This document shows positions 1-7,215 of a DNA stretch of 22,546 nt, in pieces. The DNA comes from Parvularculaceae bacterium. Its GTDB lineage: Bacteria > Pseudomonadota > Alphaproteobacteria > Caulobacterales > Parvularculaceae. The notes under the pieces were generated by a model. That model had not been told where the DNA came from and made no database searches. It worked only from the letters and a program-made list of their open reading frames with translations. The first letter of the stretch is position 1. The number at the start of each line of letters is the position of its first letter. Where the stretch lies: the NCBI GenBank assembly GCA_004213235.1, contig SHAI01000009.1, forward strand, positions 1 to 22,546, read 5' to 3'. The translations under genes were made by a program, and so were the position numbers.

Positions 1-18
1 CAATGCGATTGGCGCAGT

Positions 19-459
19 CTATGCCTCATCGCCGTCATCATCGGCGGCCTGGTTTGGACCAGAGTCCTGCCCCTTTGCAGATACATCACGGTCGACGAAT
101 TCGATCACCGCGAGTGGCGCATTGTCGCCATAGCGAAAACCCGCTTTCATGATGCGAATATAGCCACCAGCACGGTCAGCATACCGCGGACCAAGGGTGT
201 CAAAGAGCTTCTTCGTCATGCCTTCATCACGAATACGCGATGCAGCAAGACGACGAAGGTGAAGCTTGCGCCCCTCCTCTGCATTGCCTTTCTTCGCCAT
301 GGTGATGAGCTTTTCAACAATCGGACGCAGCTCTTTCGCCTTTGGCAATGTGGTCGTGATTTGCTCATGCTTGATGAGCGCCGCCGCCATGTTTGAGAAC
401 ATCGCTTTGCGATGCTCATGGGTGCGGTTCAATTTGCGGTGCGCAAGACCGTGGCGCAT
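19..459 (-). CDS. rplQ: 50S ribosomal protein L17
   Basis: L17 is a large-subunit protein near the exit-tunnel side of the 50S ribosome. The 146-residue product begins MRHGLAHRKLNRTHEHRKAM, the diagnostic L17 amino terminus, and the core to about residue 120 matches the family, ending near the AVIEFVDR segment. A hydrophilic, acid-rich tail (ending DDDGDEA) extends the protein beyond the E. coli length, as is common in alphaproteobacteria. It is the last gene of the alpha group, 51 nt downstream of rpoA, as usual. Only 18 nt remain after its stop before the window ends, so any operon terminator lies outside. Function is certain from the sequence family and the context. Confidence 0.97.
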   Translation of the reverse strand: MRHGLAHRKLNRTHEHRKAMFSNMAAALIKHEQITTTLPKAKELRPIVEKLITMAKKGNAEEGRKLHLRRLAASRIRDEGMTKKLFDTLGPRYADRAGGYIRIMKAGFRYGDNAPLAVIEFVDRDVSAKGQDSGPNQAADDDGDEA

Positions 460-510
460 GTTCCGTCTCCATCAGCCAGGTTCGTCGTCCCGGCGCTACG
501 TGGGTTTAAC

Positions 511-1527
511 TTACTCGTCGTATTTCTTGGCGAGTTCTTCAATGTTTTCTGGCGGCCAGTCTGGCACATCCATGCCGAGGTGCAATCCAAGGCCTGCAAG
601 CACTTCTTTGATTTCGTTCAGCGACTTACGACCAAAGTTTGGCGTCCGGAGCATTTCAGCTTCCGTCTTCTGAATAAGATCGCCAATGTAGACAATGTTA
701 TCATTCTTCAGGCAGTTCGCCGAGCGGACCGACAATTCAAGCTCGTCGACCTTACGCAGGAGCGCCGGGTTAAATGGCAGCTCTTCGCGCTCACCACCAT
801 CAAGATCTTTCTTGGGTTCATCGAAATTCACGAAGATCTGCAGCTGATCCTGAAGAATGCGGGCTGCATAGGCTACCGCGTCTTCTGGGGTGACAGAACC
901 GTCGCTCTCAATGTCCATAATCAGGCGATCATAATCGAGCACCTGGCCTTCGCGTGTGTTCTCCACCCGATAGGCGACCCGCTTCACCGGCGAGTAAAGG
1001 CTGTCGACGGGAATGAGCCCGATGGGTGCATCTTCAGGGCGATTATTCACCGCCTGAACATACCCCTTGCCCACTTGGACAACGAGCTCCATGCGCAGGT
1101 TTGCCCCCTCATCAAGGTGACAAATTTCCTGAGACGGATCGAGGATATCAACAGCGGCATTTTCCTCAATGTCCGCCGCGGTAACAACACCTGGTCCAAC
1201 TTTCTTCAGAACAAGACGCTTTGGACCATCAGCGTGGGAGCGCAGCGCCAGCTGCTTCACATTGAGCACGATGTCGGTAACGTCTTCGCGGACACCGGGG
1301 ATGGAAGAAAACTCGTGAACGACGCCATCGACCTGGATCGATGTCACCGCTGCACCCTGGAGGGATGATAGAAGAACCCGGCGCAGCGCATTGCCGAGCG
1401 TGAGACCGAACCCCCGCTCCAGTGGCTGGGCAATGATGGTCGCACGACGTTCCACGTCGGCACCAGGCGATACCTCAAGCTTCGTTGGGCGGATCAGATG
1501 TTGCCAGTTCTTTTCAATAACAGTCAT
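511..1527 (-). CDS. rpoA: DNA-directed RNA polymerase subunit alpha
   Basis: This is the alpha subunit of RNA polymerase; two copies form the assembly platform for beta and beta-prime, and the carboxy-terminal domain contacts UP elements and activators. The 338-residue product has the amino-terminal dimerisation domain (about residues 1-235, including LGNALRRVLLSS near 44-55), a short charged linker (about 236-255) and a helical carboxy-terminal domain. The DNA-binding determinants known from E. coli are visible: Arg268, Asn271 and Cys272 in VRSANC, plus Lys301 and Glu305 in GRKSLNEIKE. The start is supported by GGAG just upstream. It sits between rpsK (100-nt gap with a stem-loop) and rplQ, the usual alpha-group position. 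Nothing is unusual in the protein. Confidence 0.98.
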   Translation of the reverse strand: MTVIEKNWQHLIRPTKLEVSPGADVERRATIIAQPLERGFGLTLGNALRRVLLSSLQGAAVTSIQVDGVVHEFSSIPGVREDVTDIVLNVKQLALRSHADGPKRLVLKKVGPGVVTAADIEENAAVDILDPSQEICHLDEGANLRMELVVQVGKGYVQAVNNRPEDAPIGLIPVDSLYSPVKRVAYRVENTREGQVLDYDRLIMDIESDGSVTPEDAVAYAARILQDQLQIFVNFDEPKKDLDGGEREELPFNPALLRKVDELELSVRSANCLKNDNIVYIGDLIQKTEAEMLRTPNFGRKSLNEIKEVLAGLGLHLGMDVPDWPPENIEELAKKYDE

Positions 1528-1569
1528 AGCACTCCATCCAGCGACTTTTCGTGCCGCATTGGTTATTCA

Positions 1570-1601
1570 CCTGCCGGTTCGCCGAAGCGTCCGCCGGCAG
1601 G
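1570..1601 (-). repeat. Stem-loop in the rpsK-rpoA intergenic gap
   Basis: A perfect 8-bp inverted repeat (CCTGCCGG at 1570-1577 and CCGGCAGG at 1594-1601) encloses 16 nt that contain a further small TTCG/CGAA pairing. It is GC-rich and lies in the 100-nt gap between rpsK and rpoA. On the transcribed strand no T-tract follows, so it is not a canonical terminator. It could be an mRNA processing or stability element, or a binding site. The pairing is directly visible; the role is unknown. Confidence 0.6.
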
Positions 1602-1627
1602 AAATCGAAACAAAAACTACCGTCAGC

Positions 1628-2023
1628 TCAGACGCGACGGCGCTTGCGCGGACGGCACCCATTGTGCGGAATAGGTGTCACGTCGCGGATCATGTTCACG
1701 GTCAAGCCAGCAGCCTGCAGCGCTCGAAGGGCACTCTCCCGTCCCGAGCCAGGTCCACGGACTTCGACATTGACCGTCTTGAGGCCATGCTCCATCGCTT
1801 TCTTCGCCGCATCCTCTGCTGCCATCTGCGCCGCAAACGGCGTAGATTTCCGCGAGCCCTTAAAGCCCATGCCGCCAGCAGAAGACCACGAAATCGCGTT
1901 GCCCTGCTCGTCGGTGATGGTCACCATGGTATTGTTGAATGACGCGTTCACGTGAACGACGCCGCTCGTGATGTTCTTTCTTTCGCGGCGACGAACCCGC
2001 TGCGCCGAAGGCTGTTTTGCCAT
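1628..2023 (-). CDS. rpsK: 30S ribosomal protein S11
   Basis: S11 sits on the platform of the 30S subunit and helps form the mRNA exit region. The product is 131 residues, normal for the family. Recognisable blocks are HVNASFNNTMVTITD near residues 24-38, the SSAGGMGFKGSRKSTPFAA core, and the conserved carboxy terminus DVTPIPHNGCRPRKRRRV. The start is preceded by GGGAAG as a ribosome binding site. It follows rpsM with a 12-nt gap, so the two are cotranscribed and probably translationally linked. No anomalies were seen. Confidence 0.98.
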   Translation of the reverse strand: MAKQPSAQRVRRRERKNITSGVVHVNASFNNTMVTITDEQGNAISWSSAGGMGFKGSRKSTPFAAQMAAEDAAKKAMEHGLKTVNVEVRGPGSGRESALRALQAAGLTVNMIRDVTPIPHNGCRPRKRRRV

Positions 2024-2035
2024 GACCCGCTTCCC

Positions 2036-2404
2036 TTATTTCTTCTTACCGGCGATAGGCCTTGCTGGCCCCTTGCGCGTGCGCGCATTAGTGTGCGTGC
2101 GCTGTCCACGAACCGGCAAACCACGACGATGGCGCAGGCCGCGATAGCATCCCATATCCATCAGACGCTTGATGTTCACGGCAACTTCCCGGCGAAGGTC
2201 ACCCTCAACCGTGTAACCGGCGTCAATGGCTTCGCGAATCTGAAGCACCTCAGAGTCAGAAAGCTGATTCACACGCCGTTCGCGCGGAATGCCCACCTTC
2301 TCACAAATTTCAGTCGCTTTCGACGGGCCAATCCCGTGGATATAGCGCAACGCGATTTCAACGCGCTTATTCGCTGGAATGTTTACGCCTGCAATACGGG
2401 CCAT
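2036..2404 (-). CDS. rpsM: 30S ribosomal protein S13
   Basis: S13 lies in the head of the 30S subunit, contacts 16S rRNA and the P-site tRNA, and forms bridges to L5. I chose the internal start at 2404, giving MARIAGVNIP and 122 residues, because this is the universal S13 amino terminus. An open frame continues 27 codons upstream but encodes an unrelated arginine-rich stretch. The helix-two-turn-helix core (IHGIGPSKA) and the basic carboxy-terminal tail with RGQRTHTNARTRKG are present. It opens the alpha group after a 277-nt gap from adk. No rpsD follows in this cluster, as is usual for alphaproteobacteria. Confidence 0.97.
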   Translation of the reverse strand: MARIAGVNIPANKRVEIALRYIHGIGPSKATEICEKVGIPRERRVNQLSDSEVLQIREAIDAGYTVEGDLRREVAVNIKRLMDMGCYRGLRHRRGLPVRGQRTHTNARTRKGPARPIAGKKK

Positions 2405-2546
2405 CGGCCGACCTCTTCGTTTATCTCGTTTCGTCTCTCGATCCGGTGATTGTCGGAGGCATCTCGCCACACGGCACCAAATCAATCCTAGTCAATCCTC
2501 AAGCACGCCGCCACGCGACCTGCCCAACAAGCTGCCACCGCCGGAT

Positions 2547-2576
2547 GGCGCAGCACGATCGTGCTAGCTGTGCGCC
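2547..2576 (-). repeat. Stem-loop with inner palindrome in the rpsM leader
   Basis: The outer arms GGCGCA (2547-2552) and TGCGCC (2571-2576) pair perfectly. Inside them lies the 14-bp perfect palindrome AGCACGATCGTGCT (2552-2565), and an asymmetric internal segment follows it. The element is in the untranslated gap upstream of rpsM. It is not followed by a T-run on the transcribed strand, so it is not a terminator. It might be an RNA regulatory hairpin or a DNA-binding site. Confidence 0.5.
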
Positions 2577-2630
2577 GGGGGCTTCAAATTCCGCAAAATT
2601 CGGGGTTGACACCATTTCGACGAAGCCCGC

Positions 2631-2660
2631 TGCATACAGCCGCAGCCAACACGCCGTCAA
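2631..2660 (-). promoter_or_regulatory. Candidate promoter for the rpsM-rpsK-rpoA-rplQ group
   Basis: On the minus strand, TTGACG (2655-2660) as a -35 element is followed after 18 nt by TATGCA (2631-2636) as a -10 element. It lies just downstream of the adk stop codon and about 225 nt upstream of the rpsM start. The -35 fits the alphaproteobacterial TTGAC preference well and the -10 is moderate. There is no experimental support. Read-through from the spc group could equally supply transcription. Confidence 0.4.
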
Positions 2661-2681
2661 CCTCGAAACTGGTCTAGATCC

Positions 2682-3275
2682 TTACTTTTCCCCCGACTTA
2701 TCCAGAATCTCACCAATCTTCGCAGCGACCTCGTCAATTGATCCCATTCCGTCCACGCGGCGCAGCTTTTCCTGCGCTTCGTAATAGGGGATCAACGGCG
2801 CGGTCTGCTCACGATATACCGCCTGCCGCTTACGGAATGTTTCTTCATTGTCGTCGCTGCGCAGTTCATCACCACGCGCCTTCGCTTCGGCAATACGCGT
2901 ATTCAGGCGGTTGACCAATTCATCCTCATCAACGGTCAATTCAATGACGACATCGAGCGAACGATTTAAGCTGGCAAGCACCCGGTCAATCATCTCCGCC
3001 TGGACAACGGTCCGTACCGCGCCGTCCAGAATGAAACCGCCAGCGCAGTCATCGGCCTTGATCCGTTCTGTGATGATCTCTTCAATCACTGCATCCGACA
3101 CAAGTTCGCCGCGCGCCATGATGCCCTTGACCCGATCACCGAGCTCAGAGCCCGAACTGATCGCCGCGCGCAGCATGTCGCCGGTAGACAATTGCGGAAT
3201 ACCGCGGCTTTCCACGATTTTCTTCGCCTGGGTGCCCTTGCCTGCCCCTGGTGGTCCAAGAAGTATGAGAATCAT
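2682..3275 (-). CDS. adk: Adenylate kinase (short form) with altered DG-[FYI]-P-R signature
   Basis: Adenylate kinase converts ATP and AMP to two ADP in the cytoplasm and is essential in most bacteria. The 197-residue product has the P-loop GPPGAGKGT (residues 7-15), STGDMLR with the AMP-binding Arg36, and a short zinc-free LID region (about 119-150) with RSDDNEETFRKR. That is the short form usual in alphaproteobacteria. The odd point is the family signature, which normally reads DG-[FYI]-P-R but here reads Asp84-Gly85-Ala86-Val87-Arg88. The AMP-side aromatic and the conserved proline are replaced (codons GCG and GTA at 3015-3020), while Arg88 and Gln92 are kept. The start overlaps the secY stop as ATGA, so translation is coupled. 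The secY-adk pairing is standard. Confidence 0.95.
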   Translation of the reverse strand: MILILLGPPGAGKGTQAKKIVESRGIPQLSTGDMLRAAISSGSELGDRVKGIMARGELVSDAVIEEIITERIKADDCAGGFILDGAVRTVVQAEMIDRVLASLNRSLDVVIELTVDEDELVNRLNTRIAEAKARGDELRSDDNEETFRKRQAVYREQTAPLIPYYEAQEKLRRVDGMGSIDEVAAKIGEILDKSGEK

Positions 3276-4615
3276 CGCCGATTCCCCCGCAGTTTCGATT
3301 TCTTGATGAGAGTCTCATACTGTTGGGCAATCAGATGACCCTGTATCTGGCCAACCGTATCCAGTGTCACCGAGACAACGATCAGCAATGAGGTTCCGCC
3401 AATATATACCGGGATCGCCTGCCCATACCCCATTTTCAGAAGTTCAGGCAGAATACAGACAAATGTCAGATAGGCAGCACCAATCACCGTCAGACGGGTA
3501 ACAACATAATCGAGATATTCTGCCGTGCGCGCGCCCGGACGATAGCCCTGAATGAAGCCGCCATATTTCTTGAGATTGTCCGCAACGTCTTCGGTGTTGA
3601 AAACCACCGACGTGTAAACGAACGTGAAACCGATGATCAACGCCGCATAAAGCGCGATATACATCGGCCGCCCGGGTGCGAACCAAATCTGCAAGTTCTG
3701 CAGAAACTCAGGCGAATCAGGGCCAATCGCACCGGCCGCTGTCGCAGGCAATAACAAAAGAGACGAGGCAAAAATCGGCGGGATAACGCCCGACGGGTTG
3801 AGCTTGAGCGGCAAGTGCGACTTGTCACCCTGGGTCATCTTGTTGCCAACCTGGCGACGGGGGTATTGAACCAGCACGCGCCGCTGTGAGCGTTCCATGA
3901 ATACCACAAACGCGATCAGGGCCAGCGCAATAACGGCAACGATGAGAACCGTGCCGGACGGGGCACCATCACCCGACAGTGCAAACAAGCCACCAGCCGC
4001 CCGTGGCAATTCAGCGACAATACCTGCGAAGATCAGCAATGACACACCATTGCCAACGCCCCGTGCCGTGATTTGTTCACCCAGCCAGAGCAGGAACATC
4101 ACACCGCCAACAAGGGTCACAACCGTGGTCAGAAGGAAAAACGGACCCGGATTGTTCACAACCGGCACACCGCCGCCGCCACTTTGAAGGCTTATCGCGA
4201 TGAAATATCCCTGCATGGTTGCAAGGAAAACGGTCAGATAACGCGTGTACTGGTTAATCTGCCGGCGGCCCTGTTCGCCTTCTTTCTTCATTTTTTCAAG
4301 CGATGGCACAACGGCGGTCATCAACTGCAGAATGATCGACGCCGAAATATACGGCATGATGTTGAGGGCGAAGATCGCCATACGCTCAACCGCGCCGCCA
4401 GCGAAAATATTCAGCGTGCCCAAAAGCCCGCCTGTCTGGCTCTGAAACTGCTGAGCATATGCCTCGGGGTTAATCCCCGGTAATGGGATATAGGTACCAA
4501 GGCGATAGACGATCAGCGCGCCAAGCGTAAATAACAGACGCTTTTTGAGCTCTTCCGCCTTCGCGAAGGAGTCAAACGTGATGTTCTGCGCGAATTGTTC
4601 GGCTGCTGATGTCAT
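3272..4615 (-). CDS. secY: Protein translocase subunit SecY
   Basis: SecY is the channel-forming subunit of the SecYEG translocon in the inner membrane. At 447 residues with about ten hydrophobic segments it is full length. Both SecY signatures are visible: the TM2 region (LNIFAGGAVERMAIFALNIM, about 68-87) and the TM4 region around WLGEQITARGVGNG (177-190). The cytosolic loop with ERSQRRVLVQYPRRQVGNKM (241-260) and the YGGFIQGYRPG loop contact the ribosome and SecA. It lies 157 nt downstream of rplO, a wide gap for this cluster, and overlaps adk by 4 nt. No defects were seen. Confidence 0.98.
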   Translation of the reverse strand: MTSAAEQFAQNITFDSFAKAEELKKRLLFTLGALIVYRLGTYIPLPGINPEAYAQQFQSQTGGLLGTLNIFAGGAVERMAIFALNIMPYISASIILQLMTAVVPSLEKMKKEGEQGRRQINQYTRYLTVFLATMQGYFIAISLQSGGGGVPVVNNPGPFFLLTTVVTLVGGVMFLLWLGEQITARGVGNGVSLLIFAGIVAELPRAAGGLFALSGDGAPSGTVLIVAVIALALIAFVVFMERSQRRVLVQYPRRQVGNKMTQGDKSHLPLKLNPSGVIPPIFASSLLLLPATAAGAIGPDSPEFLQNLQIWFAPGRPMYIALYAALIIGFTFVYTSVVFNTEDVADNLKKYGGFIQGYRPGARTAEYLDYVVTRLTVIGAAYLTFVCILPELLKMGYGQAIPVYIGGTSLLIVVSVTLDTVGQIQGHLIAQQYETLIKKSKLRGNRR

Positions 4616-4772
4616 AACACTCTCGAACTCCCTGGCTCGAACCTCAGTCCGGCTTTAAAAGTGCGGACCACGCTCGATATCATTTGCAGAAACATTGTGA
4701 GGTCCGGCCCAGGGCGCGATGTGGAGATTGGACAGCCATCACGCAACCCTGCTTGGCAAAAACGCCTGAACC
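4616..4772. other. 157-nt rplO-secY gap with inverted repeat
   Basis: No gene was seen. The gap contains an inverted repeat CGGACC (4664-4669) and GGTCCG (4701-4706), separated by 31 nt. On the transcribed (minus) strand the proximal arm is followed by CACTTTTAAAG, which is only weakly terminator-like. I found no convincing promoter. It may be an attenuating or processing site that lowers secY-adk expression relative to the ribosomal proteins. That role is inference only. Confidence 0.35.
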
Positions 4773-5273
4773 TTACTTTGCCGCTTTCTTTCCAGAGTCC
4801 TTGTCCTGAACCGGGGCGTTTACCGTCACCGATCCACCCGCCTTCTCAACAGCTGCCTTCGCGCTCGCACTAGCATGGGCAACAGTGATATCGACCTTTG
4901 CGGTGAGCTCTCCGGTGCCAAGCAGACGCACGCCGTCCAGCGGCCGACGGATCACACCCGCCGCGGTCAGCACGGCCGCATCAATTGGGGTGCCTGCGTC
5001 CAGCTTGCCCGCATCAATCGCAGTTTGCAGCCGGCCAAGGTTCACCTCGACGTATTTCGCGCGGTTCGGCTTATTAAAGCCCCGCTTGGGAAGACGCATA
5101 TAGAGCGGCATCTGGCCGCCCTCAAAGGCACGGATGCCAGAAACACCGGAACGGGACTTCTGGCCCTTCACACCGCGCCCACCAGTCTTGCCCTTGCCCG
5201 AGCCGATACCGCGACCGACGCGAGTGCGCTCTTTGCGCGCGCCTTTATTGTCTGAAAGTTGATTGAGTTTCAT
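4773..5273 (-). CDS. rplO: 50S ribosomal protein L15
   Basis: L15 binds 23S rRNA domain II and is needed late in 50S assembly. I start at 5273, giving MKLNQLSDNKGARKERTRVG and 166 residues. The upstream in-frame extension of 13 codons does not resemble L15. The flexible basic glycine-rich amino-terminal region (RGIGSGKGKTGGRGVKGQKS, about 21-40), the FEGGQMPLYMRLPKRGF motif and the globular carboxy-terminal domain are all present, followed by a lysine-rich tail. It comes 76 nt after rpmD, the usual order S5-L30-L15-SecY. Confidence 0.97.
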   Translation of the reverse strand: MKLNQLSDNKGARKERTRVGRGIGSGKGKTGGRGVKGQKSRSGVSGIRAFEGGQMPLYMRLPKRGFNKPNRAKYVEVNLGRLQTAIDAGKLDAGTPIDAAVLTAAGVIRRPLDGVRLLGTGELTAKVDITVAHASASAKAAVEKAGGSVTVNAPVQDKDSGKKAAK

Positions 5274-5349
5274 GTCTTTACCTCGACTTGCGACAACTAC
5301 CTTGCACAGCAAGCACCTGCCTCGCCTACCAAAGAGCGCGTTGCGCGCT

Positions 5350-5538
5350 CTATTCCTCGATGATCTCCACCATATGGGAGACCTTGCGGATCATGCCGCG
5401 CACCGCAGGCGTATCTTCCAACACCCGCTCCCGGCCAATCTTGTTTAGCCCCAGTCCAACGAGGGTCGCCCGCTGGTCTTGAGGGCGACGGATCGGACTA
5501 CCGGTCTGGCGCACTTTAAGTGTTTTATTATCAGCCAT
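5350..5538 (-). CDS. rpmD: 50S ribosomal protein L30
   Basis: L30 is a small 50S protein with a ferredoxin-like fold. At 62 residues it is full length. It carries the family core VRQTGSPIRRPQDQRATLVG and GLNKIGRERVLEDTPAVRGMI, and ends in a short hydrophobic strand (SHMVEIIEE). It sits between rpsE (47-nt gap) and rplO, the standard position. L30 is absent in some bacteria, so its presence is informative. Nothing is unusual. Confidence 0.97.
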   Translation of the reverse strand: MADNKTLKVRQTGSPIRRPQDQRATLVGLGLNKIGRERVLEDTPAVRGMIRKVSHMVEIIEE

Positions 5539-5585
5539 GGTGAACTTCCAATTCTGTTACCGCGTCAGGCGTGTAATGCCAGCGG

Positions 5586-6191
5586 TCAAGCTTCTTGCCC
5601 GGCCGCTTCCGGTGCCGGTGCGTTGTCGACAGTCGCGCGATTACGATCGCCAAGGATATCCGATACCTTCTTGCCACGCTTTGCAGCGATGGACCGTGGG
5701 CTGTCTTGCGCCTTCAACGCATCGATCGTTGCACGAACCATGTTGTAGGGGTTCGACGAACCAAGCGACTTCGCCACAACGTCCTGAACACCAAGGGTCT
5801 CAAAAACTGCCCGCATCGGTCCGCCAGCAATAACGCCGGTTCCCGGAGCTGCTGACCGGAGCAAGACCTTGCCAGCCCCCCAGCGGCCCGCCGCGTCGTG
5901 GTGAAGTGTACGGCCCTCGCGTAAGGGAATACGCACCAGGTTCCGCTTGGCTTCCTGCGATGCCTTACGGATCGCTTCAGGCACTTCGCGCGCCTTGCCT
6001 TTGCCGAAACCAACCCGGCCGCGTTGATCACCAACAACCACGAGTGCTGCAAAACCGAAGTTTTTGCCGCCCTTCACCGTTTTCGCTACGCGGTTGATCG
6101 CAACGAGCTTGTCGACAAACTCATCCCGCTCTTCGCGTTCGCCCCGGCGTTCATTGCGGCGTCCGCCACGTCGTCCTTCTTCGCGCGCCAT
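5586..6191 (-). CDS. rpsE: 30S ribosomal protein S5
   Basis: S5 lies on the back of the 30S subunit near the mRNA entry site and influences translational accuracy. The 201-residue protein has an extended, highly charged arginine- and glutamate-rich amino terminus (about residues 1-24) typical of alphaproteobacterial S5. The double-stranded RNA-binding fold follows (FVDKLVAINRVAKTVKGGKN onward, about 25-90). The carboxy-terminal domain contains GVIAGGPMRAVFE and LGSSNPYNMVRAT. It has a 21-nt gap from rplR. No missing residues were noticed in the loop linked to spectinomycin sensitivity (VKGGKNFGF). Confidence 0.97.
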   Translation of the reverse strand: MAREEGRRGGRRNERRGEREERDEFVDKLVAINRVAKTVKGGKNFGFAALVVVGDQRGRVGFGKGKAREVPEAIRKASQEAKRNLVRIPLREGRTLHHDAAGRWGAGKVLLRSAAPGTGVIAGGPMRAVFETLGVQDVVAKSLGSSNPYNMVRATIDALKAQDSPRSIAAKRGKKVSDILGDRNRATVDNAPAPEAAGQEA

Positions 6192-6212
6192 ATTAAGTAC
6201 CGCTCCTAAACG

Positions 6213-6572
6213 TTAGAAATTAAGGCCGGCTTCGCGCGCCGCCTCAGCCAAAGCTTTCACCCGGCCATGATAAATATAACCGCCGCGATCAAAAACAACT
6301 TCCTTGACACCGGCCTCGACTGCTCTGGCTGCCACCGTCTTACCGATAACCGCCGCCGCCGCAACATCTGACCCCTTAGCCAGACCATCACGCAGGTCTT
6401 TGTCCAGCGATGACGCCGATGCGATGGTCTTGCCATCCCGGTCATCGATAATCTGTGCAGAAATGTTCTTCGCAGAACGGAATACGGACAGGCGCGCGCG
6501 CCCTGTCGACATTTTCTTCAAACGCGACCGCACCCGACCGGCGCGGCGCTTGCGTGCTTCTCTATCAGCCAT
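6213..6572 (-). CDS. rplR: 50S ribosomal protein L18
   Basis: L18 binds 5S rRNA and, with L5, anchors it to the central protuberance. The 119-residue product has the basic amino terminus (ARKRRAGRVRSRLKK), the RLSVFRSAKNISAQIIDD strand region, and the closing family motif FDRGGYIYHGRVKALAEAAREAGL (about 94-117). It lies between rplF (37-nt gap) and rpsE (21-nt gap), as in other bacteria. No irregularities were seen. Confidence 0.97.
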   Translation of the reverse strand: MADREARKRRAGRVRSRLKKMSTGRARLSVFRSAKNISAQIIDDRDGKTIASASSLDKDLRDGLAKGSDVAAAAVIGKTVAARAVEAGVKEVVFDRGGYIYHGRVKALAEAAREAGLNF

Positions 6573-6609
6573 AACGTCGTCTCCAGAGTGCGGCCAGCGC
6601 CGACCCGCC

Positions 6610-7143
6610 TTACTTCTTCTTGCCTTCCTTACGGAAGATAAACTCGTCTTTATACTTCACGCCCTTGCCCTTGTAAGGCTCCGGCGGACGGTAGGCGCGA
6701 ATCTCCGCCGCAGCCTGACCAACCTTCTGCTTGTCGATACCAGAAATAATAATTTCTGTCGGCTTTGGCGTTACAATTGCCAGTCCTTCGGGCGTTTCAA
6801 AGTTGATATCGTGGCTATAGCCAAGCGCAAGGCTAAGGGTCTTGCCCTTCATCTGCGCCCGATAACCAACGCCAACCAGCTCAAGCTCTTTCTTGAACTC
6901 GTTCGAGACACCCTCAACGATGTTTGAAATCATGGTGCGGCTCATGCCCCACGCCGACCGCGCCGGCTTTGACTTATCAACCGGCTCAACCGCAACTTCA
7001 TTATCGTTCAGCGCAACACGGCAAAGATCGCTCACCACAAACGTCATCTCGCCCTTGGGGCCTTTCGCTTTGACGCTCTGGCCATCTACCGTGACCGTTA
7101 CACCGCTTGGCACCGCTACAGGTTTTTTTCCAATTCGGGACAT
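6610..7143 (-). CDS. rplF: 50S ribosomal protein L6
   Basis: L6 has two related alpha-beta domains and binds 23S rRNA close to the sarcin-ricin loop. I start at 7143 (MSRIGKKPVAVPSGV, 177 residues). The frame is open for nine more codons, but that extension contains the ribosome-binding-site region and is not part of the family. Family motifs are KGPKGEMTF (about 33-41), the second-domain GVGYRAQMKGKTLSLALGYSH, and the carboxy-terminal RAYRPPEPYKGKGVKY. It follows rpsH by 72 nt and precedes rplR. Confidence 0.97.
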   Translation of the reverse strand: MSRIGKKPVAVPSGVTVTVDGQSVKAKGPKGEMTFVVSDLCRVALNDNEVAVEPVDKSKPARSAWGMSRTMISNIVEGVSNEFKKELELVGVGYRAQMKGKTLSLALGYSHDINFETPEGLAIVTPKPTEIIISGIDKQKVGQAAAEIRAYRPPEPYKGKGVKYKDEFIFRKEGKKK

Positions 7144-7215
7144 GGCCCCTTGCTCCTCTTCACGCCACACCGGCGTGCGAAATCAACTTCTCAGTCTAAA
7201 GATCAGCGCACCCGA

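Larger units (their letters stand above)
2405..2681. other. 277-nt non-coding gap between adk and rpsM (alpha-group leader region)
   Basis: This is the largest internal gap of the whole ribosomal cluster. I see no credible gene in it. On the minus strand it holds, in order, a promoter-like element (2631-2660), a 30-nt stem-loop with an inner perfect palindrome (2547-2576), and two copies of TCAATCCT (plus-strand reading) spaced 10 nt apart at 2482-2489 and 2492-2499. The layout suggests a leader for rpsM-rpsK-rpoA-rplQ. The S4-binding alpha leader known from enterics is not expected because rpsD is absent here. Regulation is inferred, not shown. Confidence 0.5.

Noticed and set aside
412..1368. 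318-codon open frame on the plus strand opposite rpoA
   Set aside because: It is a shadow of rpoA, whose protein is a perfect family match; the antisense frame encodes no recognisable protein.
2405..2485. Amino-terminal extension of S13 by 27 codons
   Set aside because: The extension has no S13 similarity, and MARIAGVNIP is the universal start.
3272..5273. Missing rpmJ between secY and rpsM as a gene loss
   Set aside because: rpmJ is outside this cluster in alphaproteobacteria in general, so its absence here is expected.
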